Below, in pieces: positions 53,059 through 62,896 of a stretch of DNA of 64,000 nt (positions are counted from its first letter, which is position 1; the number at the start of each line of letters is the position of its first letter). The notes below the pieces were generated by a model. The model made no database searches. It was not told the DNA's origin and was given only the letters and a program-made list of their open reading frames with translations. The DNA lies in NCBI GenBank assembly GCA_003224905.1, contig QIAA01000052.1, positions 1 to 64,000 on the forward strand, in the 5' to 3' direction. Source of the DNA: Acidobacteriota bacterium (GTDB lineage Bacteria; Acidobacteriota; Terriglobia; Terriglobales; Acidobacteriaceae). The translations under genes were made by a program, and so were the position numbers.

Positions 53059-53484
53059 ATGAATCACCACACGGGAATCAAGGCCCTCGCTGGTTTCATG
53101 GGCGTTTACCATGTTTTGATGGGGGTCTTCGGGATCGCGTCGGGATCCATGGCAGCGTGGGCGGCGCACGCGCTCTGGCACGCCAACGTCAATGTTGACG
53201 CGCAGTTCACATACCTGGCTAAGTTTCTAGGAGCGTACGTCGTTGGGTTTGGTGTCATGCTGCTGTTTATTGCTAAGGACCCGGTCCGTTACGGCGCGCT
53301 CGTTTACCCCGCCATTGTCGTCGGCTTATTGCGAATTGCCGAAAGGCTGGTCTTCGCCAGTGAATTGAAGAGTGCATTTGGGATCGGAATGGACCGCACC
53401 ATCGGGACCATCATCGTAGTGGGCGCACTCAACCTTGGATTATTTCTATTGAGACCTCGTGAGACACATTGGTCAGCGAAGTAG
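53059..53484 (+). CDS. Small four-helix membrane protein
   Basis: A 141-residue protein with four hydrophobic segments (GFMGVYHVLMGVFGIASG; FLGAYVVGFGVMLLFIAKD; GALVYPAIVVGLLRIAER; GTIIVVGALNLGLFLLRP), preceded by GGAGGG. It resembles the minus-strand protein at 50237 in size and pattern. Likely DUF4345/BphX-type membrane protein; function unknown. Marks the right end of the cluster. Confidence 0.65.
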   Translation: MNHHTGIKALAGFMGVYHVLMGVFGIASGSMAAWAAHALWHANVNVDAQFTYLAKFLGAYVVGFGVMLLFIAKDPVRYGALVYPAIVVGLLRIAERLVFASELKSAFGIGMDRTIGTIIVVGALNLGLFLLRPRETHWSAK

Positions 53485-53803
53485 TTATGGCAGCGCCCAA
53501 TTGCTGGAAGAAGAGACGCGATCTACGAGCCCTCAGGTTGTTTGCTCCACCAGCGTAGAGCACTGCCGCGCACGAAGACGGAATCAAAGACTATCCGTAA
53601 TGAAGTGAGCGTATGGCAATCCCTCCATGGCGGCAAGCCGTTCTTCGTCGCCCGCCCGGAATCGATAATCTTCTCGACGCCGTGCGATCGTCCTGTCGAA
53701 TTTGCAGGAGAACAGCTGCTGACGGGGATTTAAAAGGAGGGACCGGGTCCCTCCTGATCTTCCGCTTGCCGCCATCACTCGGCTTAGGATTCGGCCCTAA
53801 TTC
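53485..53803. other. Intergenic region
   Basis: About 320 bases without a supported gene between convergent transcripts; short plus-strand frames here look like chance ORFs. Contains the hairpin described separately. Confidence 0.5.
53732..53755 (-). terminator. Probable terminator of the secreted-protein gene
   Basis: AGGAGGGAC (53735-53743), loop CGG, GTCCCTCCT (53747-53755) form a perfect 9-bp stem; on the minus strand it is followed by four Ts. It lies about 50 bases after the minus-strand gene ending at 53804. Confidence 0.55.
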
Positions 53804-55024
53804 TCATTGCACTGTCACCGTCACGGAAGCGGTCGTACGCCCGAATTGATTGGTTGAATACAACGTGTATGTTGTCGTGGCCGATGGCATGACCAAGGTG
53901 CTGGTGCCGCGTACAGGCCCGGCCTGCGGATTAATTATGTTGTAAACGCTATTCGACACACTCCAGTTCAAGGTTACAGGTTGCCCAGACATGACCGTGG
54001 TTGGATTGGCAGAGAAGCTACTGATCGTCGGTGAAGGTCCAGTCGGTACGTTTGTGGGGGTAAAAATCGTGCCCGTCTGTACCACTTCGAAGTTGGAAGC
54101 TGTAATCTGCTTCAGCAGGTTCAGATTGTTGTTATTCCAGCGATTGTCCGGGACGCCACTGATGAAAATACCGCTGCCATTGTCCGCGAGGATCAAGCCA
54201 TACTTCTTCATGGCAGTCAGGATCACCTGATCATCGGCGGGATAACCGGAAATATTGAAGCTGGCTTTGAGGCGAAGCCGAAGACCCATTGGCGGAGCAT
54301 TCGGATCAGTTGTTGTCGATGCCCAGTGTGTCGCAGGCAAGACGTACGCCCGCTGTGTGGTGGGCACTGTGAATCGCAAAGCGTGATTGATCGTGCCCGC
54401 AGCGACCTCATCGTATCTTGCCAGGCCGGGGAAGATCGGCAATCCGGCCGCATCAGCCGACGTCCAAGTATACGGGCGCTGCTCATTGACGGTCATGTCC
54501 CAGATGGCGGTTGCGTCGGCGCTCCACTTTCCACTCTTCAGCGTCGCTTTATAGAGTTCATATAGCCAACAGCCATCTTTTTCGAGGACGAGAACATGGC
54601 GGTCTCCGTTGCCGGGTTTCGGATAGCCTTCAATGAGCGCATTGGAGGGGATGGGTTCCGGCCCAGGATCGCTTTCATCGAAAAAGGCGCCAAGTGTGAC
54701 TGCCACTTTAGGCTGGGTTCCCGCCACAATCTGATACGGAATACCGATGGTCTGATTGTGAAAGGTGCCGGCTCCGAAGTCGGGATGAAGCGTAACGGTG
54801 GACCCTATGAAGTTGATGTAATTCGCCGAATTGGGATCGACAGGGGCGTTGGATATGTCCGTATTCCACAAACTGGTGGACTGAAACGGTACAAACCCAT
54901 TTAGGCTTGCGCCCTGGCCGAGGCTCATTCCGCTGCAGGTTCCGGCCTGTGAAAATGCAGTCCCGCAAAGCACAATCAGAGTGGCGAATGTGAGGGCAAA
55001 CGAGTGGTTCAGGTTGGGTCGCAT
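53804..55024 (-). CDS. Secreted protein with Ig-like C-terminal domain
   Basis: From ATG 55024 (a longer frame is rejected) 406 residues. Signal peptide HSFALTFATLIVLCGTAFSQA; a conserved body (SLWNTDISNAPVDPNSANYINFIG; LHPDFGAGTFHNQTIGIPYQIV; GNGDRHVLVLEKDGCWLYELY; WTSADAAGLPIFPGLARYDEV; GLRLRLKASFNISGYP; LILADNGSGIFISGVPDNRW) of a widespread secreted family of unknown function; then an Ig-like domain SSFSANPTTVMSGQPVTLNWSVSN. Likely extracellular, perhaps carbohydrate- or wall-associated. Intact. Confidence 0.8.
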   Translation of the reverse strand: MRPNLNHSFALTFATLIVLCGTAFSQAGTCSGMSLGQGASLNGFVPFQSTSLWNTDISNAPVDPNSANYINFIGSTVTLHPDFGAGTFHNQTIGIPYQIVAGTQPKVAVTLGAFFDESDPGPEPIPSNALIEGYPKPGNGDRHVLVLEKDGCWLYELYKATLKSGKWSADATAIWDMTVNEQRPYTWTSADAAGLPIFPGLARYDEVAAGTINHALRFTVPTTQRAYVLPATHWASTTTDPNAPPMGLRLRLKASFNISGYPADDQVILTAMKKYGLILADNGSGIFISGVPDNRWNNNNLNLLKQITASNFEVVQTGTIFTPTNVPTGPSPTISSFSANPTTVMSGQPVTLNWSVSNSVYNIINPQAGPVRGTSTLVMPSATTTYTLYSTNQFGRTTASVTVTVQ

Positions 55025-55172
55025 ATGTCTCCTTCGAAAGGCTGCTGAGCAGCAGTTTGGGGGTTGACTGTTGCGCTCCCGGAGTTTTGGGTCGGCGCAA
55101 GAAGTAAGAGACGAGATGGCGTGCCCCAAATACGCGAGTCAGACTCGAATGATGCCCAACGTGATGACAAGT

Positions 55173-55883
55173 TCATTGTTTATCTTTAACGAGTTTCAGT
55201 AGACCAAAGCGCTCCGGCACGTGAAAGCTGTCGCTCATCGGAGACTGCCAGGTGACCTGCTGCGTTTGCGGAAGCGGTCCCTGGCTCCGAAAGAGATTTG
55301 CCCGCAGGAGATTGCCCGGCGCTGGCGGGTGGTGATCGATCGCGGAGTATGGGATTCGCATTGCGCCGTACCAAACGTGTGCGGCCCGATCGATACGGGC
55401 AGAGACTTCGAATCCCGAGTTCCAGGTCCAGCCACCTTCGTGATGCGGATTGTGGAGGTCGATATCGAGATCAATCCATTCGCCTTGCGGCGAGATCTCG
55501 AATTCCTTGTAGCGCTTGATATCTTTGAAGTCTGAGCCGACGAATACTTCGGCCACATCCCAATTCCAGAGCTGGTTGGTTTCTTTCAATGTTTGCGGGT
55601 CGGGTTTCAGGTTGGGCTGCTGGTAAGGGCACACAAACAAGAAATAGAGATTCTTGTCGGTCCAGCGCGTACGCACCTCGGTCCGATACTCCGAAACGCG
55701 GTTGCCGTGAGCATCCACTTCCATGTACACAGGGCGGGCGGCACGCCAGAATTGGGAAGCCGGGTTGGTGTCGAGAACGGAATCTTGCGCGGCTCGTGTG
55801 ATCTCAATGACGGGGATATCAGCGGCCATCGTAACGGCGGAGTACACGAGCACGAAAATCAAACTCTTAACCGAGCCATTCAT
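55173..55883 (-). CDS. Secreted CBM9-like (carbohydrate-binding) protein
   Basis: From ATG 55883 a signal peptide (KSLIFVLVYSAVTMAADIP) and one CBM9/DOMON-like domain: ASQFWRAARPVYMEVDAHGN, TEVRTRWTDKNLYFLFVCPY, ETNQLWNWDVAEVFVGSDF, YKEFEISPQGEWIDLDID and YGAMRIPYSAIDHHPPAPG. CBM9-like domains bind sugars or heme. No attached catalytic module. Intact, about 236 residues. Function as an isolated domain is unclear. Confidence 0.8.
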   Translation of the reverse strand: MNGSVKSLIFVLVYSAVTMAADIPVIEITRAAQDSVLDTNPASQFWRAARPVYMEVDAHGNRVSEYRTEVRTRWTDKNLYFLFVCPYQQPNLKPDPQTLKETNQLWNWDVAEVFVGSDFKDIKRYKEFEISPQGEWIDLDIDLHNPHHEGGWTWNSGFEVSARIDRAAHVWYGAMRIPYSAIDHHPPAPGNLLRANLFRSQGPLPQTQQVTWQSPMSDSFHVPERFGLLKLVKDKQ

Positions 55884-56013
55884 CCAGATGCTCCTTAACA
55901 AAGTTGTCACTTTGTAAGTGCGGATATAGGTTGCAGAACCGGTCTATTTCATACATCGCTGTTGGGCCTCGACAGCCGCTCTTCCGGTTCCCGGACGGTG
56001 CTGATACTTGTCA

Positions 56014-56844
56014 TTAGCCGAGCTCAAAACCTGCGATCGCGTACACCAAGTCATCACGTCCGTGCAAAGGTTTGCCGCGCGCCATGCGCGTCAAACTGCG
56101 CTGCCGCGTGAATCCCAGTTCTGAAGCAATTGCCACTGCATGCCTGTTCGCAGGCAGTAAATCCCACGACCAGCTGACGTGAGCCTCATTGATCGCTCGT
56201 GTGATGACGTTGCGCCCCGCCACCGGATCAGAGGACACACAAGGCCCGAGATATGCGGTCGTGCGTCCAGATCTCACGAGCAAGTAACCGTTGGAGTCTG
56301 AATAGGTGTTGCTTCGGTGCGTTAAGTTTTGAAGCAGAGTCGAGCGATCCACCCCAAACGCCTTAGAGTCGCAGTCGAGTACATGTTTGGGAAGCGGTTG
56401 GTGATCGAAAATTATTTGCGATTCCGTAGAACCCGGCCGCAACCAGCGTTCGATTGGTTGTTCGGCTTGGAACCCAAAGGCTTCGTAGAGTGGACGTCCC
56501 TGATCGGTTGCGTCCAGCTTGATGGTTTCTATTTCCAGCGAATCGGCGTGTTGCAGCGCAGCAGCAAGCAGGCGGCGCGCGAAGCCCCGGCCGCGATACT
56601 TCGCTCTTGTCAGAACCATCCCAATCCATGCGAGCCGCCGCTGATAGCACAACAGAGTCGTCGTGGAAACAAGTTGGCCGTCTGCTTCAAGGGCGAAGCA
56701 GCCATCCGGCGTGAGATCCATCAGCATCTCCCAGTCTTCTGCAGTCTGGTTCCACCCGGCCGCACTGGAGAGTTCAACACCCTCCTTAAGATCATCCGGT
56801 CGCAGCAGCCGCTGTTGCCCGGTCGAACTGTGCGATATTTGCAT
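56014..56844 (-). CDS. GNAT-family acetyltransferase
   Basis: A 276-residue protein: N-terminal GNAT with DLKEGVELSSAAGWNQTAEDWEMLM, CFALEADGQLVSTTTLLCY, WIGMVLTRAKYRGRGFARRLLAAAL (CoA loop RGRGFA) and YEAFGFQ. A C-terminal half of GNAT-like topology (YLLVRSGRTTAYLGPCVSSD; HAVAIASELGF) follows. Two bases separate its start from the dehydrogenase stop, so both are co-expressed. Substrate unknown. Confidence 0.85.
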   Translation of the reverse strand: MQISHSSTGQQRLLRPDDLKEGVELSSAAGWNQTAEDWEMLMDLTPDGCFALEADGQLVSTTTLLCYQRRLAWIGMVLTRAKYRGRGFARRLLAAALQHADSLEIETIKLDATDQGRPLYEAFGFQAEQPIERWLRPGSTESQIIFDHQPLPKHVLDCDSKAFGVDRSTLLQNLTHRSNTYSDSNGYLLVRSGRTTAYLGPCVSSDPVAGRNVITRAINEAHVSWSWDLLPANRHAVAIASELGFTRQRSLTRMARGKPLHGRDDLVYAIAGFELG

Positions 56845-56846
56845 GC

Positions 56847-57869
56847 TCAGGTCATCCGCTGCAGCATCTGCCTGGTGACTCGATTCACTACGGGCTTACC
56901 TTGGAAGAAATTTTCGAGATCATCCATCACAGTCTCAGCCATCTGTCGTCGAACCTGACGGCTGCCTCCGGCGACGTGTGGCGTGACAACCGCTCCGGGC
57001 AAATTGCGCAAGGGATGATTCACTGGAAGCGGCTCGATTGGATCGGTAACATCAAGGGCACACCGCAGGCGCTTTTTCCGAACTTCCTGGGTAAGAGCCG
57101 CCAGGTCCAGGAGGCCGCCCCGCGCGATGTTGATCACCACGGCTCCGTCAGGCAGCAGTGACAAAGCTTTGCGGCTCAGCAGACCGCGAGTGCGCTCTGT
57201 CAGCGCTGCGGTTAAAACGAGAAGCTGTGCCCGTCGCAACAAAGGCTTCAGGTCTCGAAAAACTACCGGATATTGCCTGCTGAGTGTTCTCGGCGCAAAC
57301 GGGTCGTAAACAATCCAGGTGAGATCGAAACCGCGAAGTAAATCCACCAGCGCACGTCCTACTCGGCCGAAGCCGATCATGGCAACTTCGCGACCTGCTA
57401 TATGGTCCACCGTGCCATTCTTGTGAACATCTGAGTACACACGGTTTGAGGCCTTGCGAAGTTCGTTGCGATAGTGGTCGACATCGCGCGCACAGTAAAT
57501 AAGGAATGCTGCGCCCAACTCAGCGGTGGCACGAGCCATTGGATCGGCTGCATTCGTAATTGTCAATTTGTCGAACAATCGAGAGGCGAAGCGTGACTTC
57601 ACCTCTCCTCCGCAGTGCGCAATGATGCGCAACCTGGGAGCAGTTCGAAGCAAATCTTCGCCAAAGTATGGGCTGTCCCAGGAGGTCACCAGAGCGTCAA
57701 CGGTAGCGAGCCTACGGTTGAACATCACGCCGGAGCTGCGGGCGCCGTCTCTTTCCCAGGAACACAAGCAGCTCAAGCGCGCTTCTTGAGCCGGCGAAAA
57801 GAAAGAGGCAAATAACTCCGGTCCAGCGGAAACCAGGAGTCGGGGACGCATCGGCAGACAGTTTAACAT
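56847..57869 (-). CDS. D-isomer-specific 2-hydroxyacid dehydrogenase
   Basis: A 340-residue NAD-dependent dehydrogenase (start 57869, or ATG 57851). Dinucleotide-binding motif IGFGRVGRALVDLLRGF with a downstream YDPF; catalytic Arg in NIARGGLLD; Asp/Glu in DVTDPIEPLPVNHPL; His in VVTPHVAGGS. Reduces 2-keto acids or oxidises 2-hydroxy acids, possibly in sugar-acid metabolism together with the neighbouring symporter and the DUF5107 protein. Intact. Confidence 0.9.
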   Translation of the reverse strand: MLNCLPMRPRLLVSAGPELFASFFSPAQEARLSCLCSWERDGARSSGVMFNRRLATVDALVTSWDSPYFGEDLLRTAPRLRIIAHCGGEVKSRFASRLFDKLTITNAADPMARATAELGAAFLIYCARDVDHYRNELRKASNRVYSDVHKNGTVDHIAGREVAMIGFGRVGRALVDLLRGFDLTWIVYDPFAPRTLSRQYPVVFRDLKPLLRRAQLLVLTAALTERTRGLLSRKALSLLPDGAVVINIARGGLLDLAALTQEVRKKRLRCALDVTDPIEPLPVNHPLRNLPGAVVTPHVAGGSRQVRRQMAETVMDDLENFFQGKPVVNRVTRQMLQRMT

Positions 57870-57947
57870 CCAGTGGGGATCGAATGGTTGTGATTATTTA
57901 CTATTAGCTTCCAATTGCCCGGAAAAGACAGTATAAGAAACCCAGAA

Positions 57948-59674
57948 ATGCGTGGCGCAAATCTCATCGACTATTCAGTGATCGGAATTTACGGCCTGCT
58001 GATGGTCGTGGTCGGCCTGTACTTAATGCGGTTCAACCGCGGAGCGGCAGAGTATTTCCGCGGCGGCAGCCGAATTCCGTGGCTGGTGGCCGGCTTGAGC
58101 TGTTTCATGTCTGGATTCAGTGCCTGGACTTTTACAGGTGCGGCCGGAGTGGCATACCGGGCGGGGATTGCGGCGACAGGACTTTATATCGGCAATGCTG
58201 CCAGCTTCTTGCTGGGATATTTCATCTTTGCGGCTCGCTGGCGCCGCAGCCGCATCACCACGGTGATGGAGTACCTCTCAGACCGCTACAATCCGGCAAC
58301 ACACCAGACATTTTCCTGGGTCACCATTTGTTTTCAGCTCTTCACTAGCGCCAGCACGTTGTACGGATTAAGCCTGTTCATCTCGTCCGCCTGTGGGTTT
58401 CCCGTGAACTGGACCATTATCGGCGCCGGCGGGCTCATCATCTTTTATTGCGTCATCGGCGGATTGTGGGCAGTTGTGGTTACGGACTTCTTGCAGGCTT
58501 CGATTCTGATGCCGTTCTGCCTGGTGCTCGTCATTACTTCGCTGGCGAGGGTAGGCGGAGTGAGCGGACTTCTACATTCACTTCCAGCCGAAATGAAGAC
58601 GTTGCACTTCTCAGGAGAATTCGGCTGGGTGTACCTGATTTCGTGGACCATTATGGTTTCTTTCGGTTACAACACCAGCGCTATGGCACAGCGCTATTTC
58701 AGCGTGGACGATGAACGGTCGGCGCGCAAAGTGGCGCTACTCTGCTGTGGCCTGTTTTTTGTCGGTGCGTTTCTTTGGTTTGTTCCGCCGATGGCTATGC
58801 GCGTGGTATATCCCGATCTGCGCGCGATCTGGCCTACGCTTGCCAATCCGAGTGAAGCCTCTTACGCAGTGGCGAGTCTGACTCTGCTTCCACATGGGCT
58901 GATCGGCATAATGCTGGCGGCAATGTTCAGTGCCACGATGGCCAATCTTTCCGCGCAATTCAATCTGAAGTCGGCAATTCTTTCTAAAGATGTTTATCAG
59001 TCACTCATCCGAAAAAGCGCGACCGACGGTGAACTGCTGCTTGTGGGCTGGATCAATACCTTCTTGATTGGGGGTACCACTACTGCCATTGCAGCTCTCA
59101 TGGCTGCCAGTGGGAAGAGCGTGTTTCAAATCATGCTCACCTTCAACACCTTGATCTCCCTTGCTTATGGGCCGCCAGCGCTGCTGGGGCTGGTGATCCG
59201 CCGCACTCCTCGATGGTCGGGCCTGGCTTCGTTTATGACCGGACTGGTACTGGGAATTCTCGGAGCTTTCGTTTTTCATTGGTCACTGATCCAGCAGGTC
59301 GCCATCATTATTCCATCCTCGTTCGGTGTGTTTTTCCTGAGCGGATTGTTTGATCGAGGAGACAGTCCGGGCCGGGCGCGTTTGTTCAAGAATCTCAATA
59401 CGCCAGTCGATATTGGAGTGGAGTTGAAAGATTCGCTGATTTTACGGTTCAAGTATTCCGGTTTCTTAGCCGTGCGATTGCGTGTATTGGATTGCTCAGC
59501 CTGCTACTGCTGCTGACTGCTCCGGCATCCGAGCGAGGCACAATTCTCTGGTTCGCGGGTCTTACAATCACGATCAGTTTAGCGCTGTGGCTCGTACGAC
59601 GAACCGCGCGCAGGCAGGCAAATCTGTCGAAGGAGTACACAGAACGCCTGCCGATTCCATCGCGGCAGACTTGA
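57948..59674 (+). pseudogene. Sodium:solute symporter, frameshifted near the C-terminus
   Basis: From ATG 57948: a typical SSS transporter with about twelve helices (LIDYSVIGIYGLLMVVVGLYL; GFSAWTFTGAAGVAYRAG; YNPATHQTFSWVTI; GLWAVVVTDFLQASILMPF; MALLPHGLIGIMLAAMFSATMANLSAQFN-like core). The main frame ends at 59516 with an unnatural Cys-rich tail. One added base near 59437 gives DSADFTVQVFRFLSRAIACIGLLSLLLLLTAP and one more helix, stopping at 59674, three bases from the convergent gene. Nearly all of the transporter is intact; only the last 75 residues are affected. Confidence 0.8.
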
Positions 59675-59677
59675 GAA

Positions 59678-62600
59678 TTAGTGCGCACTTTCTGAGAGTG
59701 CGAGTCTGGTGAGGTGGTAAGTCAGCATCTGATCAGGGAAGAGGAGAGCGTCATGGAAATCCTCTTCCGCCTGTTGAGAATTGCCTACCGCTCGATTCAG
59801 CATGGCGGTGTTGTACAACCACCACCCGGTTCGCGAACTGATTTCGCTGGTGCTTTTAGCGTGTTGAAGGACAGATTCGAGCTTTTGTTTCCCGGAATTC
59901 AATTCGAAGCCGGGCAATTCCTGGGCGGCTTTCCAAGCCCAAACAGCGTCTTCAAGACTGGACCTCCCCGCCGCGCTCTCAAAGCTAGCGTGCGCCTTAT
60001 CGGACTGGTTGCATCTCTTATATAACGTTCCGAGCAGATAATGGATTCTCGCCGAGCGCAGCAGCGGCTCCAGGCCATCATGCGTAAAAGCTAAATCGGC
60101 AACTTGATCTCCAAGATGATCAGCCGCGGAGACCGCGTCGCCACACTGGCCGTTTTTCGCCGCTAAGTTTGCCCGCTGTAAGCGCACTTCGAGCCAGACT
60201 TGGCGGACGTTTGTGCCGCCTTCCTCGCGCTGAAAGAATCGGTTGTGAAACAAGGCGATGGCTTTGTCGTAATCCCCCGCCTCGGCCAGACTGAGAATCA
60301 GCTCATAGACCAGGTGCGAGGGCATCTGCGCGCGATCGGGATAGCGCTCGAGCGCGGCCACGCGTTCTCTCGCAGGCCGGCGCAAAATACTCAGAGCTTC
60401 ATCAATGCCCGTGTACAGTTGCACGTTGGCCGGATCAGTCTGTAAGCCTTCCTGAAATATGGCCAGCGCCTGCTCGGGATCGTTTTTCACATGCAATAGA
60501 GCACGCCCCATGCTGGCGTGCAAGACGGGAATTTGCCGATTCAACTTGCGTGCCTGTGCCCACTGGTCGAGAGCATCCTCTGTAAGGCCGCGCGAAAAAT
60601 ACAGAGTTCCCAGCAGGTAATGGGCGCTGGCATCCTGAGGGTTGGCACGCAACGCGGCGTTCAACACCTCCACTTCTTCCGGACGGCTGGGAAACACGTA
60701 AGCGGTGGAGAGTTTTGAAGCCGCATTGAAATCCTCTGAGCCGCGCTGGCGCAGTTTTTCCAGGCAATATCCGCGGAAGTAAGCGACCATCGGATGTTTC
60801 TGGGGAGGAAGAACACCGGGCTCGCTTTGGTCCCCCACGGGAGCGGGGTAGTCGCGCGAGAGCACCTCGAGCGCACGGGAGTACAGCCCGAGCCTCATGT
60901 ACTCGGATGCGACATTCAAAACACGTTCCGCATCGTTGCCGAGATGATGTAAATCTGGTTTTCCCACTTGTTCGAGCAGGAAATACTGCTGTGGGAATCG
61001 AGCCAGCAATTCCTGAGCTAGCTTCTGCGGTTGCTCTCCCTGGCCTTCAGCCCGCAGGATTGTCGCCAACTCCTCGGAGGTTCGAAGATCGTCGGGTGCC
61101 GCTCTCCGCGCTTCTTGCAGGTAACTTTCTGCCTGCTTCAGATTGCCTTCGCGCGCCGAAAGCTCGGCAAGGCGGACACCACCAACGGCACGGAACTCTG
61201 GCATGCGGTACGCGGATTCATAGGCTTCGCGAGCTTCGCGCGTTTTGCCAAGACCGTCGTAGGAAGCACCCAAGTAGTACGAAACCTCAGGGTCGGAAGT
61301 GTCGCGAGCATGAACCGGCTCGAGATAGTCTTGTGCTTCATTGAAGCGGAGCAGGCTCGCGCACAAGCGTCCGGCCGCTTTGCGAGCTTCGAGACTGTTA
61401 GGAAATTTCGCCAGGGTATCCTTGTAACTCTGCAAAGCCTGAAGAAGCCTGCCATTTAGCTCATGGTCGTTACCGAGCTGGATCCAATCGTCTTCGGTTC
61501 GACGTTCCGGCTCAGGAACCTGATAAGAAACTTGTGGCCCGGTGTGAATTTCCGACACCGGTGTCCAGTCATATTCGTCCTCTTTGTGCCGCAGAAGCAC
61601 GGTTCCCTTTGCGTCGCGGAGCTCAAACGTATATTTCTGCTGTGGCTCCGCGCTCGGAACCTCATGCGACCACGTACGCTCCGGCGTCAGGTCACCCTTT
61701 GTGTCGAATACCTGCCGATCTCCGGATAAAATGCGAACCGTAGCGCCCCGCACCGGCTGGTTCAAATTGAGCCGGACGAGCATCGTGTTCCCCTGACGGC
61801 TTAGGTTAACTACACCAGCCAGATTCGCCCGTGAGATTCCACCAATTTCGCGTACCGGCATCCAGTATTCCGAGAAACTGATCGTCTGCCGAGGCTCGAG
61901 AAAGGCGTAAGTTTCCTGATTGCGAAACAATCCCGCCTGAACTTCCACATACGCGCTGTCATTGTCGGAAAGTGCTTTGCGCCAATCCAGGCCGTCCGCA
62001 TCAACGCCCCAGGACCAGATTTTTTTCGCGGGTAGTTGCGCGTAATCGGCAAAGTGGACCGTGCCCGTGTTTGTGTGTGGATTCCACACCCCCACAAAAG
62101 GCTCGCGGCTGCCATGCACAAACAGCGATACCGGTCCTTTTGTGTGATTCTTGATTATGCTGAGGTCGTTCCCGTCTGCTTCGATTGGCCACGGTTGTAC
62201 ATCGCGAAATCCGTGGCTCGCGGCGAATCGCATCGGGTACTGAATTCGTGAGTCATCCCAGACCTGAATTCCGGCATTGTTCCACCAATAGAAGCGATGC
62301 CTTACGTCACTGCGATTGTTCAGTGTGACTCGCTCTTCCAGAACGGTCGAAGCGGGACGAAGGATCAGTTCCACCGTCCACTGCATCCCGTACACGCGAT
62401 CAACATTTCCTACCTGGACCGACGCGCTGCCGTCGTCCTTTTTTTCAATTGCGAAATCGACGGGAGAAGCAGTGACCCAATTGTGTGAAACCGGAAAGTT
62501 GAATTCGATTCCAAACGCAGCCCAAGCGCCGCGATAAGCCACGTCTGCCTTCTTGATGGAAGGATTTTCGTAAAAGATGGGCTTACTACTGATCTTGTCA

Positions 62601-62896
62601 GTGCAGCTATAGAGGTGCCCGCCGATATCGGGCAGGACTGAGCATTTTAGATATTCGTTCTCCAGAAACAGCGCGCGCCAGGCGTGATCCGACCGATGGT
62701 CGGTCAGATTGCGGCGGAGAGTGTACGGATAGTTGAAGCGGTTATTCGCGTATTGATCGAAAGGTGGATTGGGATCGGGCGGGCCTTCTTCGTACGTGGG
62801 CAAGGTCAAAGTACCCTGCCACACCCGCACCTGAGCTGTGGCAAGGGTCAAAGCAAATAACAGGAGCGTGACACTCAGTATTCTTGCGCGCATCAT
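59678..62896 (-). CDS. DUF5107 and TPR protein
   Basis: A 1072-residue secreted protein from ATG 62896, overlapping the amidohydrolase stop. Signal peptide RILSVTLLLFALTLATAQ; residues about 30-330 are the DUF5107 (beta-galactosidase/epimerase-like sandwich) domain: LFLENEYLKCSVLPDIGGHLYSCTDK, GAWAAFGIEFNFPVSHNW, FYWWNNAGIQVWDD. The C-terminal 600 residues are about fifteen TPR repeats (ALQSYKDTLAKFPNSLEARKAAG; HYLLGTLYFSRGLTEDALDQWAQ). Such proteins occur with sugar-degrading genes and may bind or rearrange carbohydrate. Intact. Confidence 0.85.
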   Translation of the reverse strand: MMRARILSVTLLLFALTLATAQVRVWQGTLTLPTYEEGPPDPNPPFDQYANNRFNYPYTLRRNLTDHRSDHAWRALFLENEYLKCSVLPDIGGHLYSCTDKISSKPIFYENPSIKKADVAYRGAWAAFGIEFNFPVSHNWVTASPVDFAIEKKDDGSASVQVGNVDRVYGMQWTVELILRPASTVLEERVTLNNRSDVRHRFYWWNNAGIQVWDDSRIQYPMRFAASHGFRDVQPWPIEADGNDLSIIKNHTKGPVSLFVHGSREPFVGVWNPHTNTGTVHFADYAQLPAKKIWSWGVDADGLDWRKALSDNDSAYVEVQAGLFRNQETYAFLEPRQTISFSEYWMPVREIGGISRANLAGVVNLSRQGNTMLVRLNLNQPVRGATVRILSGDRQVFDTKGDLTPERTWSHEVPSAEPQQKYTFELRDAKGTVLLRHKEDEYDWTPVSEIHTGPQVSYQVPEPERRTEDDWIQLGNDHELNGRLLQALQSYKDTLAKFPNSLEARKAAGRLCASLLRFNEAQDYLEPVHARDTSDPEVSYYLGASYDGLGKTREAREAYESAYRMPEFRAVGGVRLAELSAREGNLKQAESYLQEARRAAPDDLRTSEELATILRAEGQGEQPQKLAQELLARFPQQYFLLEQVGKPDLHHLGNDAERVLNVASEYMRLGLYSRALEVLSRDYPAPVGDQSEPGVLPPQKHPMVAYFRGYCLEKLRQRGSEDFNAASKLSTAYVFPSRPEEVEVLNAALRANPQDASAHYLLGTLYFSRGLTEDALDQWAQARKLNRQIPVLHASMGRALLHVKNDPEQALAIFQEGLQTDPANVQLYTGIDEALSILRRPARERVAALERYPDRAQMPSHLVYELILSLAEAGDYDKAIALFHNRFFQREEGGTNVRQVWLEVRLQRANLAAKNGQCGDAVSAADHLGDQVADLAFTHDGLEPLLRSARIHYLLGTLYKRCNQSDKAHASFESAAGRSSLEDAVWAWKAAQELPGFELNSGKQKLESVLQHAKSTSEISSRTGWWLYNTAMLNRAVGNSQQAEEDFHDALLFPDQMLTYHLTRLALSESAH

